DNA of 64,000 nt from Candidatus Schekmanbacteria bacterium (GCA_016219965.1 JACRJM010000004.1:248001-312000); one strand, 5' to 3'. Counted from the stretch's first letter, positions 51,495 to 61,556 are shown. The notes: generated by a model from the sequence alone, not told the origin. Numbers and translations: made by a program.

Positions 51495-53852
51495 TTAGCG
51501 GACATTCTGCTTGTTATGAGGGTTGTTAGTAAAGTCGCTCTCGCTATGGGTTTCAGTCTTTGGTCCCGTAAGGTTCGTGATACGCGAATTCAATTTGATC
51601 GATATTGTTTTCAATTCAGCTAACTGATGCTCATAACCTGAAATACTTTTTTTTATTCCGTTTATATGCATGTCAATTTCATCGATGTCATTCTGTATAT
51701 TAGATGCATTTATCGATTCAGTCGGGCTGAAACGGTCACCAGCCTGTAATTTTTTTATTATTCCCAGCATCCTTATCTTGGCGTCTTTGGCTGTGTATAA
51801 ATAATCAAGTTCATTATGAAGATTTTGTAAGGATTTTAACAGAACATTGATGTTATCATCAAGATATTCCAGATCTTCAGTGATTTCATCAATGTCGTTT
51901 TCATCATCTGACATTTTTATGCTTATATTAATGTCTTCAGAGTCTTTTTTGGCAACTTTGTCTGCGATAAGACTACCTGTTTCACTTATCTGCTTTTCAA
52001 GTGTCAGAATTTCGATGAGAGTTTTCTTTCTGATATTTGGGTCCTCCAGGTTTTCTAGATTCTCAAATTCTACAGTCAGTTCCTTCAAACGAATATTCCC
52101 AAGACTTTGAAATTCATGGGCATAGGAGATAATATTTTTCCTGACTGTAGATTTCCTTTTCTGGAGGGATGAGTATTCCTTTGACAATGAGTTTATTTCA
52201 TTTAAAAGAGGATCGAGTTTGCTTCCCGCTGTAAACTTTATTCCAGGGGAGTTTCTTTTGATTATTTCTATATTTTCAGAGATTGCAACTGACTTGTTCT
52301 CTATTCCGATTTGTGTTTTTTCAATATTACCAATATTCACCTTTGCTTCTGATATTTTACTCCACAGGATATCTAATTTATTTTTAATATCAACGTTGCC
52401 GGCATATAGAACTTTTACAGGGAATAAGAAGGTAAGTGCGGCAATGAAGAGCATGATGAATCCATATTTTTTCAGTTTATACCGGAGCGCATTACGCTCC
52501 ACACCAAGCACATCTGCAGTTTTGGAAATTCCCCCATTACAGCTGCTGAATGCTTTTCCTATCAGCTCTTTTTCATAACCTTCTATGGCGTCTGTAAGGC
52601 TGGAGTCATCTGTTTTGCTATATGGAGGTGCTGTTAAAGAAGATAACTTAATTCCCAGAGGCAGGTCGTGGATTTCGATAACTGACCCTTCAGCCATGAC
52701 AATTGCTCTTTCAATAACATTTTCAAGCTCTCTGATATTGCCGGGCCAGCTATATTTTTTTAATTCTTCTAGAGCTTCCGGAGAAATAGAGATGATTTTA
52801 TTTTTTCTTGCCGGTCCGTTTTCTCCCTGACATTTTTCAATAAAATGATTTACGAGAAGAGGGATATCCTCCCTCCTTTCCCTCAACGGCGGCAGATGAA
52901 TTGAAATAACGTTAAGCCTGTAATAAAGATCCTCACGAAATTCCCCCTTTTTTATTAATTCTTCGATGTTTTTATTTGTAGCAGCTATTATCCTAACATC
53001 AACATGGCGGGTTTTATTGTCTCCTATCCTTTCAAACTCTTTTTCCTGAAGAACACGAAGAAGCTTAATCTGAACCTGTGGTGTTACATCTCCTATCTCG
53101 TCGATAAAGATTGTTCCTCCGTCCGCCATCTCGAATCTTCCTATCCTTGATTTCAATGCCCCGGAAAATGATCCTTTCTCATGTCCAAAAAGTTCGCTTT
53201 CAAGAAGGCCTTCAGGATAGACGCTGCAGTTTATTTTTATAAAAGGTTTTGTACTGCGGCTGCTCTTGTAATGAATAGCTCTTGCCGCAAGTTCCTTTCC
53301 AGTTCCGCTTTCCCCTAATATAAGCACGTTCGAGTTGCTGGATGAGACTTTTTCCAGGAGAGCATAAACAACCTGCATTTTCTCGCTATTCCCTATTATC
53401 TCATCAGTATTGTAACGGCTTTTTGCCTCCATCTTGAGGTACTCATTTTCCCTTGAGAGTCTCTTGACTTCCTTCAGCAGGGAGAGCTTTTCCAGCCCTT
53501 TTTTAATCTTTAGCTCAAGGTCTTTTGCACGGAAAGGTTTTTCTATAAAATCAAATGCTCCCTGCCTCATTGCCTCTACTGCAACATCAATTGAGGCATG
53601 GGCAGTCATTATTATCACGGGAGAGTCAACTTCAAGTTCCTTCATCTTTTTGAGCAGTTCGATGCCATCCATTTCAGGCATTCTGATATCAGCTACTACA
53701 ATATCCGGCCGCTTGTTTTTAAGTATCTCTAGTGCAGACGTGCCGCTTTCAGCTTCCTGAATTGAATATCCCTCATCTTTCAGTGAGATGGACAGTCCTT
53801 CCCTGAAGCTTTTATTATCGTCGACCAAAAGTATTGTATTTTGTAAGCTCAT
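51495..53852 (-). CDS. NtrC-type sigma-54 activator fused to a membrane segment and coiled coil
   Basis: 785 aa. Receiver (phospho-acceptor Asp55), AAA+ domain with Walker A GESGTGKE (180-187), the sigma-54 loop as GSFSGA (227-232, usually GAFTGA), Walker B in GTIFIDEIGD, and a Fis-type HTH (SKTADVLGVERNALRYKLKKYG) ending at residue 466, where NtrC proteins normally stop. The frame continues in MLFIAALTFLFPVKVLYAG (467-485), a signal-peptide or membrane helix, then about 290 residues of coiled coil. It is either a membrane-tethered activator or two genes joined by loss of a stop. It lies 11 bases after its kinase gene. Confidence 0.9.
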   Translation of the reverse strand: MSLQNTILLVDDNKSFREGLSISLKDEGYSIQEAESGTSALEILKNKRPDIVVADIRMPEMDGIELLKKMKELEVDSPVIIMTAHASIDVAVEAMRQGAFDFIEKPFRAKDLELKIKKGLEKLSLLKEVKRLSRENEYLKMEAKSRYNTDEIIGNSEKMQVVYALLEKVSSSNSNVLILGESGTGKELAARAIHYKSSRSTKPFIKINCSVYPEGLLESELFGHEKGSFSGALKSRIGRFEMADGGTIFIDEIGDVTPQVQIKLLRVLQEKEFERIGDNKTRHVDVRIIAATNKNIEELIKKGEFREDLYYRLNVISIHLPPLRERREDIPLLVNHFIEKCQGENGPARKNKIISISPEALEELKKYSWPGNIRELENVIERAIVMAEGSVIEIHDLPLGIKLSSLTAPPYSKTDDSSLTDAIEGYEKELIGKAFSSCNGGISKTADVLGVERNALRYKLKKYGFIMLFIAALTFLFPVKVLYAGNVDIKNKLDILWSKISEAKVNIGNIEKTQIGIENKSVAISENIEIIKRNSPGIKFTAGSKLDPLLNEINSLSKEYSSLQKRKSTVRKNIISYAHEFQSLGNIRLKELTVEFENLENLEDPNIRKKTLIEILTLEKQISETGSLIADKVAKKDSEDINISIKMSDDENDIDEITEDLEYLDDNINVLLKSLQNLHNELDYLYTAKDAKIRMLGIIKKLQAGDRFSPTESINASNIQNDIDEIDMHINGIKKSISGYEHQLAELKTISIKLNSRITNLTGPKTETHSESDFTNNPHNKQNVR

Positions 53853-53863
53853 AATTTAATTAT

Positions 53864-55375
53864 CTACCATATAGGCAAATACATAGCAATTTCCGTGCCA
53901 GTACCTGCGGAGAATATTTTTATTTCTCCGTTATGTTCTTTAATTATCTTTTGAGTAATTGAAAGACCAAGCCCGGTTCCTCCATTCTTTGTGCTGAAAA
54001 AAGGATCAAAGACTTTATTTATGTTTTTTTCATCAATGCCCGGGCCGTTATCTCTTATTTTAATACAAAAAAAGTTGCTATCCTCTTCCTGACCATTACC
54101 ATCAGCCTCATTAAATGGTTCCAAAGCTCCATTTAAACGTCCCGTCTGAATTGTTATTGTTCCTTTACCCTTCATTGCCTGAATGGAATTTATGAATACG
54201 TTAAACAATGCTCTTTTTATCTGATCTCTATCAATGTTTATAATCGCTTCCTCTTCAGTATATTCTTTTATGATTTCTATTTTGTCTTTTTCAGGAGAAA
54301 TTGGCAGCTGCGATGTTACTTCGTCTATAAGTGAGTGTACCGGATGTTTCCTCAAATCCAGAGAAGGAGGTCTGGAAAAAACAAGAAACTCTGTTATGAA
54401 ATTGTTTAGCGTCTCTATTTCTTTTGAAACCCTGTCACAAATTTCAGAATCAGATTTGTTGCTTTCGAGCTTTTTTCTCAGGATATCCATGTAAATCTGG
54501 ATGCTCCCGAGCGGGTTTCTGATTTCATGCGCAATACCCGCAGACATTTCACCAATAGCTGCAAGCCTTGCATTATGTTCAATCTTTTTACTTATTGAAC
54601 TAATCATGTGGTTAAATGTTTCAGCAAGCTGGTCTATTTCGTCGTCGCCTTTCGAGTCTATTGAGACATTAAAATTGCCGTCTTTAATCTGAGTAGCAAC
54701 CTGCTCAAGTTTCCTGACTTTTTTTACAACAGTGTTGGCAAACAGCAGGCTCAGGAACACTGTTACACATAAACTTGCAGCACCTGAAATGGCTATCCAT
54801 TTAAGAATATCATCAATAAGCTGCAGAAACTGCGGGTTGGCATCAACAGCTATAACGAATTCTACTTCCCCCTTTTCGCTTGTTAAAGGATGGAAAGCTG
54901 ATTTATAAAGATGTCCATCCTGTCCTCTGTACAATGGGGAATAGGAAGCTATGCCTTTAAATGCTTTTTCTATCTCTTCCCTGTATGCATAAGTATTGGG
55001 ATTTCTCGCGCCAGACATTTCAGGATGTATAAGGTCAAAAACTGTTACCTGCTTTATATTTAATATTGTGATGTCTTCAATATCGCCGGATTTCATGACT
55101 GGTGTCAGTCTCTTAACAAGCCTGTTGTTGTCAGCTTCAGAAAGTGAAGCCTGACTTAATAATTTAATGCTGTACGGGGTTATCTCCTCTGATGCTGCAT
55201 CAGCAACTCTTATAAGTTTTTTACCGAAGTCCTTATCAAGCTCATTAAGATTTATGTAATAAAAGAGATATCCGGCTATGAAGTATATAATTATTACACT
55301 TACTACAAAAACTAATATCGTTCTCGTAGCAAGTTTCTGCTGATATCCTTTGCGGAATTTTATGGCCATTTTCAA
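53864..55375 (-). CDS. Membrane histidine kinase, NtrB/ZraS-like
   Basis: 503 aa. Helix 1 (about 20-42), an extracytoplasmic sensor region, helix 2 (about 195-215), HAMP (KLEQVATQIKDGNFNVSI), HisKA with MSAGIAHEIRNPLGSIQIYMDIL, and HATPase (NVFINSIQAM, IRDNGPGID, FDPFFSTKNGGTGLGLSITQKII). Its neighbour is the sigma-54 regulator, so the two form a pair. The signal is unknown. Confidence 0.92.
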   Translation of the reverse strand: MKMAIKFRKGYQQKLATRTILVFVVSVIIIYFIAGYLFYYINLNELDKDFGKKLIRVADAASEEITPYSIKLLSQASLSEADNNRLVKRLTPVMKSGDIEDITILNIKQVTVFDLIHPEMSGARNPNTYAYREEIEKAFKGIASYSPLYRGQDGHLYKSAFHPLTSEKGEVEFVIAVDANPQFLQLIDDILKWIAISGAASLCVTVFLSLLFANTVVKKVRKLEQVATQIKDGNFNVSIDSKGDDEIDQLAETFNHMISSISKKIEHNARLAAIGEMSAGIAHEIRNPLGSIQIYMDILRKKLESNKSDSEICDRVSKEIETLNNFITEFLVFSRPPSLDLRKHPVHSLIDEVTSQLPISPEKDKIEIIKEYTEEEAIINIDRDQIKRALFNVFINSIQAMKGKGTITIQTGRLNGALEPFNEADGNGQEEDSNFFCIKIRDNGPGIDEKNINKVFDPFFSTKNGGTGLGLSITQKIIKEHNGEIKIFSAGTGTEIAMYLPIW

Positions 55376-55477
55376 ACCAAGTTTTTCTAGTTTTAAATTT
55401 TAAAACTGTTTTTGTTGACTACGGGTAAAATAATGACATAAAATTATAAAAAATATAACAATAAAAATTTATACCAG

Positions 55478-56227
55478 ATGATACGCTTGTTCCGATGTGC
55501 TGATTGTAATGAAATATTCGCATTTACGCCATTTGATTCCTGCCCCCAGTATGAGACTGCGCTCCAATCAGGTCAATATATTGAAATTTGCCAGAACGAC
55601 AGGACTTCTATAATTAATATGCATTCAAATCACAATGTGGTCGAGCTTTATATACAGCATGAAACGTTAGCTTCTGAGGTTCCTTTGAGTGAACCGGTTA
55701 AAACAGTTTTTTTCAATGCAAGGGATAATCAGAACTCTTTTGCAATTAAACGTTCGCATGGAAATATCACAGCGCTTAGTAAATATGAGGTAGCCGGCGA
55801 GTTTGTAATGATGAGTGTAGTTTCCATATCTGTTCAGGAAGAAGAAATAGCAAGACAACTAACGTTTGACTTTCCTGATCTTCAACTTGAAAAACGTGAT
55901 CAGATAATATCGCAGTTTAAAAAAATTGCCGGTAAATTGAAGTATAATGAAATCACAGACACATACGAGGACGACAGGAATCCGCTTGTAGAGTATGCTG
56001 TTATAAAAAAGAAAAAGATAACTAATTTTATTAATCTCATCTTCTGGCTTTTTGAGGAGGATGAAGGTAAGCGGTTTATGGAAAAGCTCAATGATTATTT
56101 TGCACCTTACGGGTGCATGAACCTGGTCGTCAGAAAAAAGATCGTCATAGGCAATGCCAGTCAACTATCAAATATTTTGAAGTTCCCGGCCCGAGAGGAA
56201 TTAGTTAACCTAAGAGATGTTGTCTGA
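55478..56227 (+). CDS. Unknown protein with N-terminal CxxC segment
   Basis: 249 aa. The N terminus (FRCADCNEIFAFTPFDSCPQ) has a CxxC and a further Cys, like half of a zinc ribbon. No signal peptide or membrane helix. The middle and end are mixed helix and strand (TFDFPDLQLEKRDQIISQFKKIAGKLKYNEITD; FWLFEEDEGKRFMEKLNDYFAPYG). I do not recognise a family. It is divergent from the kinase gene and stands alone on its strand. A pure A/T upstream region gives no clear ribosome-binding site. Confidence 0.7.
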   Translation: MIRLFRCADCNEIFAFTPFDSCPQYETALQSGQYIEICQNDRTSIINMHSNHNVVELYIQHETLASEVPLSEPVKTVFFNARDNQNSFAIKRSHGNITALSKYEVAGEFVMMSVVSISVQEEEIARQLTFDFPDLQLEKRDQIISQFKKIAGKLKYNEITDTYEDDRNPLVEYAVIKKKKITNFINLIFWLFEEDEGKRFMEKLNDYFAPYGCMNLVVRKKIVIGNASQLSNILKFPAREELVNLRDVV

Positions 56228-56259
56228 TATTTCAGGAAAACTAATGGATTTTATACTTC

Positions 56260-56532
56260 TTACTCTTTAATAAGGAAAGTTATAAGCAACAGGAATACGA
56301 CAATTATTCCTGCTGCAAGATAAATTCCCATGAGTAAGGTCGAGTTGGAAAATTGCTTCAGAAGTTCCGGTCTGTTCAGTCCGAATATCCAGTAAAGTGA
56401 AAAGGCATAGCATGCCGCAAGAGCTATTTTTTTGTGCCCCATGAGCATTAAAATAGCGGCTAAAAGAAGAAAAAGAGATATTTGCCAGAGCGGAATGGTA
56501 ATTTGAATGGTTTTAAGGATTTCTGTATCCAT
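56260..56532 (-). CDS. Small integral membrane protein
   Basis: 90 aa, three hydrophobic segments (about residues 16-32, 34-50 and 63-87), no catalytic motif. Family unknown. It lies 30 bases after the DksA-like gene on the same strand, so probably shares its transcript. Confidence 0.65.
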   Translation of the reverse strand: MDTEILKTIQITIPLWQISLFLLLAAILMLMGHKKIALAACYAFSLYWIFGLNRPELLKQFSNSTLLMGIYLAAGIIVVFLLLITFLIKE

Positions 56533-56562
56533 ATACTATTACCGGCGAACGAAAGTTAGTTA

Positions 56563-56991
56563 TCAGAGGTTTCTTGCCTTTTCTTCTCTTTCAGCTTCTG
56601 TCTTACACTTAATACAGAGCGTTGCTACAGGCCTTGCCATAAGACGTTTTATACCAATTTCCTCACCGCAGCCTTCACAGATCCCGAAATTTCCATTTCT
56701 TATTTGTTCCAATGCCTGGTCTATTTTTTTGAGAAGATTTCTTTCTCTCTCTCTTATCCTGATTGTAAAATTCCGGTCTGATTCTGCGCTAGCGAGGTCT
56801 GTTAAATCAGGGTATGCCTCTGTTTCAGAATGAAGACTTGAACTGAATGCTCCTTCTACATCTTTCAAAATTTCAGACTTTCTCAATTCGAGTATCTTCT
56901 TTATTTCAGAGTACTTATCAAGGGATTGTTTCTTTTCTTTTACAATCACCTTTGGTTTTTTCACTACTTTTTTCTTCTTTTTTACAGGCAT
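56563..56991 (-). CDS. DksA/TraR-family zinc-finger regulator
   Basis: 142 aa. Basic N terminus (KKKKKVVKKPKVIVKEKK), a coiled coil (DKYSEIKKILELRKSEIL, DLASAESDRNFTIRIRERERNLLKKIDQALEQI) and the C4 zinc finger CEGCGEEIGIKRLMARPVATLCIKC. Members bind the secondary channel of RNA polymerase with ppGpp. The rel/spoT gene lies about 2 kb away. Confidence 0.92.
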   Translation of the reverse strand: MPVKKKKKVVKKPKVIVKEKKQSLDKYSEIKKILELRKSEILKDVEGAFSSSLHSETEAYPDLTDLASAESDRNFTIRIRERERNLLKKIDQALEQIRNGNFGICEGCGEEIGIKRLMARPVATLCIKCKTEAEREEKARNL

Positions 56992-57093
56992 TCTAACTCT
57001 CCGCTCTTAATAATAAAGTAACACAATAGTATTGTATAGCATATGGTCTGTCAATAAATAAATTTTTCAGAAATTCTCCATTATTTTGATGTT

Positions 57094-57342
57094 TCAATCG
57101 TTCTTGCTGAGTTTCTTATTGAATTCTGCTTTCAGTATATTCCTGGCACGTACGGCATCTTCTTTTTTTACAAAAATCCTTATTAACCCCAGCCCGTCAA
57201 TATTTACAGGGAATTGAGGGACCTTGTTTGACTGACATTCGAGACTTATCCCTTCACTTTCGAGCAAGGACTTTAGTACTAAAAATTCACTCTCTTCAGT
57301 CGTATTAAATATTTCAACCATATCTTTATAATGATGGTCCAT
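57094..57342 (-). CDS. DUF2007 family protein
   Basis: About 82 aa. EIFNTTEESEFLVLKSLLESEGISLE and IRIFVKKEDAVRARNILKAEF are the standard DUF2007 features. Function is uncertain in the family, which is proposed to be signal-transducing. Start ATG 57342 has AGGAGA five bases upstream; a longer form from 57381 is less likely. Confidence 0.85.
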   Translation of the reverse strand: MDHHYKDMVEIFNTTEESEFLVLKSLLESEGISLECQSNKVPQFPVNIDGLGLIRIFVKKEDAVRARNILKAEFNKKLSKND

Positions 57343-57453
57343 AATGTCTCCTGATTTAAAAGTACAATTAAAAGTTACCACTTGTCAATATGAGCCAAAG
57401 CATGTTTATCTTGAAAATACCTCTTTTTAAATTAGAATTTAAAATAGGCTGAA

Positions 57454-58977
57454 ATGAAAAACTTGCTGATATATAAAAAGATTCTTCTTTTAATGGTGAC
57501 ATGCGTTTTTATTCTTTCATGCAGCAAAGGAAGCAACAATGAAAGTGTAGAGCCAATTCAAACCAAGTCAGAACATAATGAACAATCGTCAGATCTAAAA
57601 ATCTTTTCAGATCAGTGGTTTGGATTTTATTTCAAGGGGAATAAACTAGGGTATCTTCACAGCATTGGAGCCCGGATGTCAGGAGGTTATATGTGTAAAT
57701 CTTATGGAGTAGTGAGTATGCAGACTGAGCCCGGGATTTCACAGCAGACATCAATAAGCGAACAAGTATATATGGATAATAATTATAATCTTACCGGTTT
57801 TACGTATGTTTTAAATGCCGGTGCAAATCGCATTTCATTGACAGGGAGTGTTGACGGAAAAACAATGCAGACCGTCATTGAAACCGGCGGCAAAACTGAA
57901 GTTAGCAGAGAAGATATCAGTGGACCGCTTTTCTCCTCTGTTTCTTTTAAAATTAAGTCTATCAGGGAAGGAATAAAACCGGGGACAAAATATGATGGGA
58001 ATGTCTATTTCCAGCCAATGAAAAAGATAGCTGCCATGAGTGTCCGCGTTGGTGATGAAGGTGAAATTGAGATTTCCGGAAAGAAACTGAAGGTCTTTCC
58101 GGTATATGAAGAGATAGGTGGATTTAAATCAACATCATGGGTTAGCGCAAATGGAGATATAATCAAGGAAGAGTCTTTTGAAGGATTCGAGCTTATAGCT
58201 GACAATGAAAATAACGCCAAACGACTTGACTCAACAATGCATGCCGGTCAGTTTCTTAAGCTTGCCCAGGTCAAGACAGATAAGGAAATAGAGGAACCTT
58301 CAAGGACAAATACCATTAAAATCCAATTCTGCGGTCTCGGAAACAAAGCAAAGATTCCGGAAAGGGATTATCAGACCGTTTCTTCCGAAGAATATGAATC
58401 AGGATCAGGGGGTAAAAAATCAGTAACAGTTGAAATAGTGAAACCTAAAGTTGGAACTTTTAAGACTCTTGTGCTTCCAATAACTTTTTATCAGCAGTAT
58501 TTGAAACCGACCCAGTTCATCCAAAGCGACAATGAAAAAATAAAAAAAATAGCAGCTGACATTTTAGGAAAATCCGGCAATGATTCAGTAAGATTTATCC
58601 GGTCTGGTCTTGAATGGCAAAAGGACAACATAGGAACGAGCATGACTGAAAATTTTACGGCACTTGATACCTTAAAGAGCGGAGAGGGTGAATGTCAGTC
58701 AAATGCAAATCTATTTTCTGCAATAATGCGTGCAGGATCTGTTCCATGCAGGATTGTTACCGGGATTGTTTATCCTGAAGAGGGAAGCGGATTTATGTAT
58801 CATGCATGGTGTGAGGTTTATATCGGTAAATGGATTGCGGTTGATCCTACATTTAAACAGTTCCCTGCTGACGCGACTCATGTTATTCTCGCAGATGGTG
58901 ACATTTTCTCCCAGATAGGGATAATTAATTTTATTGATAACTCAGGGATAAAAGTTTTAAAGGTTAGTTATGATTAG
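57454..58977 (+). CDS. Lipoprotein with C-terminal transglutaminase-like domain
   Basis: 507 aa. Lipoprotein signal with lipobox ILSC (Cys about residue 23). A large beta-rich middle region is followed by a transglutaminase-like core: GEGECQSNANLFSAIMRAGSVPCRIVTGI (catalytic Cys), YHAWCEVYIGKWIAVDPTFKQ (His and Asp). Probably a periplasmic cysteine protease or crosslinker. It overlaps rel/spoT by 8 bases. The pairing with a stringent-response gene is unusual but may be only positional. Confidence 0.85.
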   Translation: MKNLLIYKKILLLMVTCVFILSCSKGSNNESVEPIQTKSEHNEQSSDLKIFSDQWFGFYFKGNKLGYLHSIGARMSGGYMCKSYGVVSMQTEPGISQQTSISEQVYMDNNYNLTGFTYVLNAGANRISLTGSVDGKTMQTVIETGGKTEVSREDISGPLFSSVSFKIKSIREGIKPGTKYDGNVYFQPMKKIAAMSVRVGDEGEIEISGKKLKVFPVYEEIGGFKSTSWVSANGDIIKEESFEGFELIADNENNAKRLDSTMHAGQFLKLAQVKTDKEIEEPSRTNTIKIQFCGLGNKAKIPERDYQTVSSEEYESGSGGKKSVTVEIVKPKVGTFKTLVLPITFYQQYLKPTQFIQSDNEKIKKIAADILGKSGNDSVRFIRSGLEWQKDNIGTSMTENFTALDTLKSGEGECQSNANLFSAIMRAGSVPCRIVTGIVYPEEGSGFMYHAWCEVYIGKWIAVDPTFKQFPADATHVILADGDIFSQIGIINFIDNSGIKVLKVSYD

Positions 58978-61177
58978 ATGTGAAGACCTTATAGAGAAGA
59001 TGAACACATATATACCGGAAATGGATGAAACCATAGTACGGAAGGCATATGTGTTTGCAGCTAAAGCACACAGAGACCAGTTGCGTGCCTCTGGAGAGCC
59101 CTATCTTTCTCACCCTCTTGAAGTAGCATCAATACTTACCGATCTCAGAATGGATATGGATACGGTTGCGGCAGGCATTCTCCACGATACCATAGAAAAT
59201 ACACCGGTTACACTCGAAGAGATAACGGCAATGTTTAACCAGACAGTTGCGCTGCTCGTTGATGGAGTTACCAAGATAGGACAGATTGAATACAAGTCCT
59301 TTGAGGAGCGGCAGAGTGAGAATTTCAGGAAGATGATTATTGCCATGGCGAAGGATATTCGTGTTGTTTTGATTAAACTTGCAGACAGACTGCACAACAT
59401 CAGAACATTGCAGTACCTCTCTGAAACAAAACGAAAGCTTATTGCACAGGAAACTCTTGAGATATACGCACCGATTGCCAACAGGCTTGGTATAGGATGG
59501 ATGAAATGGGAACTTGAAGATGAATCGCTTAGATACCTTAAGCCTGATCTTTATTATGAACTTGCCAAAAATGTAAGGAAGAAAAGAAGGGAACGGTTAA
59601 AGTATATAGAAGAAGTAAGAGATATTATTTATAATCATCTCAGCAATGCCGGCCTTATCCTGCGGGTTGAAGGAAGACCCAAGCATCTCTACAGCATTTA
59701 CCAGAAAATGCAGCGCAGACACATAAGCTTTGATGAAGTTTATGACCTCATGGCGTTCAGGGTAATTACCAAATCAATCAAGGATTGTTATGCAGCACTC
59801 GGAGTAGTTCACTCCCTCTGGACCCCGATCCCGGGAAGGTTCAAAGATTACATAGCCATGCCAAAACCGAATATGTATCAGTCGCTTCACACTACAGTCA
59901 TGGGACCGAGCGGAAACAGAATAGAGATACAGATCCGGACTGATCAGATGCATGAAGTGGCTGAAAGAGGAATTGCGGCTCACTGGGGATACAAGGAAGG
60001 GAAAAACATTGCAGAAGTTAAAGGAGACGAATTCAACTGGCTTCAGCAGATCCTGAACTGGCAAAGGGATCTTAAAGATCCGAAGGAATTTATGGAAAGC
60101 CTGAAACAGGAGCTTTTTACGGAAGAGGTCTATGTGTTCACTCCTAAGGGAGAGGTTAAATGTTTTCCAAGAGGAGCGACAGTGGTTGATTTCGCTTATT
60201 CCATCCATACCGATGTAGGCCATAGATGTACCGGTGCAAGGGTGAATGGAAAGATTGTTCCCTTAAAATACCAGATGAAGAGCGGAGACACAGTCGAAAT
60301 ACTTACTGCACAAAACCGCTATCCAAGCAAAGACTGGCTCAATTTTGTCATTACATCGAGGGCGCAGAACAAGATCAAGGTTTTCCTGAGAGAGGAAGAG
60401 TCAGGAAGGAGCTTGAACCTTGGCAGGACGCTTATTGAAAAGGAATTGAAGAAGTATGATGTCAGTCTCTCCAAAGCAGTTGATACTGATGATTTCAAAA
60501 AGGCCTGCAGCAGCGTAGGATATACAAAACCTGAAAATTTGTTCATTGCGGCCGGCTATGGAAAAATATCTCCTAATGCCTTTGTGCAGAAGCTTCTTCC
60601 TGATGCGAAAATTGATAAGGCGGCAGGCGATGAAGAATCCAGCTACGAAAAGTTCAAGGACAAGATAAAAAAAATTATCAGGAAGGATGACTCTGCAGGA
60701 ATAAAGATCAAGGAAATTGACAATATTCTAATAAGATTTGCAAAGTGCTGCAGTCCGGTTCCGGGTGATAATATAAAGGGTTTCATTACAAGAGGAAGAG
60801 GAGTGACAGTACACAAAGATGACTGTGCCCTGTTAAACAAAATAGATATAGATCCAGCTCGGAGAATAAATGTAGAGTGGGACCTTAAGATTGAAACTAC
60901 ACGTCCGGTCAAGGTTTGTGTAACTTCTCAGAACAAAAAAGGGTTACTGGCAAAGGTAACTGCAATAATTTCAGGAAATAATATAAATATAGTTTCCGCA
61001 AATGTTACTACCATTGAACATGGCAATGCTGTAATGACTTTTGTGATCGAAGTAAAGAATGTGAAACAATTGAACAAGGCATTGCTGACAATAAAAGATT
61101 TGGATGGTGTTGTTGATGTTGAAAGGGCAGGGATTTCTGAGAGTTCAATCAATACGGAGGGTTTAAAAAGTGAGTAA
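58970..61177 (+). CDS. rel: Bifunctional (p)ppGpp synthetase/hydrolase, RelA/SpoT family
   Basis: 735 aa with full family layout: HD hydrolase (YLSHPLEVASILTDLRMD, GILHDTIENTPVT, KLADRLHNIRTL), synthetase (GRPKHLYSIYQKM, DLMAFRVI, YQSLHTTVMGPSG), TGS (VYVFTPKGEVKCFPRGATVVDFAYSIHTDVGHRC), a Cys-His conserved region (FAKCCSPVPGDNIKGFITRGRGVTVHKDDC) and ACT at the end. The RFKD motif in GRFKDYIAMPKPN is the RXKD form that marks bifunctional enzymes (EXDD marks RelA). It overlaps ridA by 8 bases. Confidence 0.96.
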   Translation: MIRCEDLIEKMNTYIPEMDETIVRKAYVFAAKAHRDQLRASGEPYLSHPLEVASILTDLRMDMDTVAAGILHDTIENTPVTLEEITAMFNQTVALLVDGVTKIGQIEYKSFEERQSENFRKMIIAMAKDIRVVLIKLADRLHNIRTLQYLSETKRKLIAQETLEIYAPIANRLGIGWMKWELEDESLRYLKPDLYYELAKNVRKKRRERLKYIEEVRDIIYNHLSNAGLILRVEGRPKHLYSIYQKMQRRHISFDEVYDLMAFRVITKSIKDCYAALGVVHSLWTPIPGRFKDYIAMPKPNMYQSLHTTVMGPSGNRIEIQIRTDQMHEVAERGIAAHWGYKEGKNIAEVKGDEFNWLQQILNWQRDLKDPKEFMESLKQELFTEEVYVFTPKGEVKCFPRGATVVDFAYSIHTDVGHRCTGARVNGKIVPLKYQMKSGDTVEILTAQNRYPSKDWLNFVITSRAQNKIKVFLREEESGRSLNLGRTLIEKELKKYDVSLSKAVDTDDFKKACSSVGYTKPENLFIAAGYGKISPNAFVQKLLPDAKIDKAAGDEESSYEKFKDKIKKIIRKDDSAGIKIKEIDNILIRFAKCCSPVPGDNIKGFITRGRGVTVHKDDCALLNKIDIDPARRINVEWDLKIETTRPVKVCVTSQNKKGLLAKVTAIISGNNINIVSANVTTIEHGNAVMTFVIEVKNVKQLNKALLTIKDLDGVVDVERAGISESSINTEGLKSE

Positions 61178-61556
61178 ATTAAGAATTATTAAATGTCAGG
61201 ATGCTCCGGCAGCAATAGGACCATATTCGCAGGCTGTAACAGCGGGCGGATTCCTTTTTATCTCAGGCCAGATACCGATTGATCCAGGCACAGGATCGAT
61301 AGTCTCCGGTGGAATAGAGGAGCAGACTGAAAGAGTCCTAAAAAATATAGAGAATATCCTCATTTATTCAGGCCTTGGCCTTTTTGATGTTGTAAAGACA
61401 ACTGTCTATTTGAATGATCTTAAAAATTTCGAGAAATTCAACGGGGTCTATGGAAAATTCTTTGAAATAGACCCTCCGGCAAGAGCTACCGTAGAGGTTT
61501 CTAATCTTCCCAAAGGAAGCCTTGTAGAGATAGATGCAATAGCTGTAATTAAATGA
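61170..61556 (+). CDS. ridA: RidA-family enamine/imine deaminase
   Basis: 128 aa. GPYSQAVTAGGFLFISGQIPIDPGTG, QTERVLKNIENIL and PARATVEVSNLPKGSLVEIDAIAV with the conserved Arg. These proteins hydrolyse reactive 2-aminoacrylate from PLP enzymes. GTG start overlaps the rel gene; the signal GGAGGG lies upstream. rel-ridA-nnr is a frequent gene order in this kind of operon. Confidence 0.94.
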   Translation: MSKLRIIKCQDAPAAIGPYSQAVTAGGFLFISGQIPIDPGTGSIVSGGIEEQTERVLKNIENILIYSGLGLFDVVKTTVYLNDLKNFEKFNGVYGKFFEIDPPARATVEVSNLPKGSLVEIDAIAVIK

